From an uncultured Lachnospiraceae bacterium (lineage in GTDB: Bacteria; Bacillota; Clostridia; Lachnospirales; Lachnospiraceae): a stretch of DNA of 7,111 bases. A program made the position numbers and the translations under genes. Where the stretch lies: positions 1-7,111 of the forward strand of contig CADBUD010000384.1 in the NCBI GenBank assembly GCA_902797785.1, given 5' to 3'. Below the pieces are notes generated by a model. That model was not told where the DNA came from and ran no database searches. It saw only the letters and a list, made by a program, of their open reading frames with translations. Positions within the stretch are counted from its first letter, which is position 1; every line of letters begins with the position of its first letter. Shown here in pieces: positions 6,273 to 7,111 of the stretch.

Positions 6273-7111
6273 ACATAACATATTTATTGGGCAGGTAGAG
6301 CGCGGGGAAAAAACGCAGATGAAGAAGGCGATAGGTGAGGCGAACAAGGATGCCGATTTCTTTTTTGCTCGAAGAAACAAATAGTTTTGATATGATTGGT
6401 GTGCCATTGATCGTATTCAGTGCGGCATAGTATTCCTTTAAATTGAGGATTTTAGTCGCCTTCGCCATATTCACGAGATCATGGCATAGCAGGCGGCAGT
6501 GCGCTGCACATAATTTTGCGATTTTTTCTTCAGTAAAGTTCCATTTTACCAGATAATCCTGTTCCGCAAGGTATACAGCAGCCTTGGAAAAAAAGCTTGC
6601 GCATGCGTTTTTCAGAGTAATTTTCCTTGTCATGCTCTCCCGGTTTTCCCGATAATACACAAACGGCGTATCGATAAAGACAGCCTTCTCGCATTTATCC
6701 AGCAAAGGGATGGATTGCAGATAATCCTCCGCAATGGTAACTTGTTTATAATTTGAATAATCAGCGTCTACATCAACGATCGTCCGCTTGGCGATCTTTT
6801 GATACACAGCGTTCATATAACCACCGATCAGCAGTTGGTCATACAGCGCTGTCTTGCGTTTGCCGGAGAACAGTTCGCCATCATGAAATGGTAATTTGGA
6901 GTAAAATCGGATTCTTTTTCCATCTTCGTCACCGTATGCGACTTTTCCTATCAGTAGGTCAATATCTCCATGTTCTTGAATGATCTGTTTCGCCGCTTTA
7001 AGAACGCCGGGCATCATATAGTCGTCTGAATCCAGATGGACGATCCATTCGCCCTTGGATGCTTTTATCCCGCGGCGTCTCGTCAGGAGCAAGCCTTCAT
7101 TATTTTTATGG
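6271..7111 (-). CDS. Family 2 glycosyltransferase, N-terminus cut off by window edge
   Basis: This is the C-terminal part of a GT-A fold family 2 glycosyltransferase, which would transfer a sugar from a nucleotide donor to a lipid-linked acceptor at the cytoplasmic face of the membrane. 279 codons are visible and the frame stays open to the right edge. The TTG at 7092-7090 lies inside the domain and is not a start. Seen: a GLLLTRRRGIKASKGEW segment (visible residues 6-22) matching the conserved GT2 stretch before the metal site, the DSDD metal/donor motif at 27-30, and an AED acidic motif near 127-129 where GT2 enzymes carry the catalytic base region. The missing part should hold the first strand and the DDGS motif, about 65 residues by comparison with the next gene, which it resembles in layout. 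The C-terminal tail is basic and aromatic. Its TAA stop overlaps the ribosome binding site of the next gene. Donor and acceptor cannot be told from sequence. Confidence 0.93.
   Translation of the reverse strand, partial: HKNNEGLLLTRRRGIKASKGEWIVHLDSDDYMMPGVLKAAKQIIQEHGDIDLLIGKVAYGDEDGKRIRFYSKLPFHDGELFSGKRKTALYDQLLIGGYMNAVYQKIAKRTIVDVDADYSNYKQVTIAEDYLQSIPLLDKCEKAVFIDTPFVYYRENRESMTRKITLKNACASFFSKAAVYLAEQDYLVKWNFTEEKIAKLCAAHCRLLCHDLVNMAKATKILNLKEYYAALNTINGTPIISKLFVSSSKKEIGILVRLTYRLLHLRFFPALYLPNKYVM

Noticed and set aside
7090..7092. TTG as the start of the first glycosyltransferase
   Set aside because: The frame continues upstream through H-K-N-N-E-G, a conserved part of the GT2 domain, so the gene is simply cut by the window edge.

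Overview
This window is a stretch of a surface-polysaccharide biosynthesis and export operon. All seven genes that carry most of their sequence here, plus the first codons of an eighth, lie on the minus strand and are read from the right edge towards the left. Mid-range GC (roughly 40-48% in lines counted by hand), purine-rich Shine-Dalgarno sites before most genes (AAGGAGG, AAAGGA, AAGAGG) and the protein style suggest a Bacillota member. The sequence alone does not settle genus, or whether the product is a capsule, an O-antigen-like chain, a teichoic acid or another cell-wall glycan.

In transcription order: (1) a GT2 glycosyltransferase cut by the right edge (7111-6271); (2) a second GT2 enzyme resembling the first (6261-5233); (3) a 494-residue protein of unknown function with a ParB-like DGSHR motif and a nucleotidyltransferase-like G-x11-DxD motif (5183-3699); (4) a GT32-type glycosyltransferase with a DTD motif (3702-2917); (5) a GT2 enzyme of a different subtype (2884-1892); (6) a GT14 Core-2/I-branching-type glycosyltransferase (1882-968); (7) the membrane permease of a Wzm/TagG-type ABC exporter (915-46); (8) the first five codons of the next gene, by position probably the exporter's ATPase (15-1).

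Gaps between genes are -4 to 52 bases, and none holds a convincing terminator, so the genes look like one transcriptional unit. Several ribosome binding sites overlap the end of the upstream gene, consistent with translational coupling. The inferred logic is that five glycosyltransferases, one of a branching family, build a glycan on a lipid carrier at the inner face of the membrane, and the ABC exporter moves the finished chain out. The initiating sugar-phosphate transferase, nucleotide-sugar genes and most of the ATPase must lie outside.

The least conventional item is the 494-residue protein, which is not a recognisable glycosyltransferase yet sits translationally coupled inside the glycosyltransferase series. 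No RNA genes, insertion sequences, CRISPR arrays or sizeable repeats were seen. No stretch over 300 bases lacks a gene.
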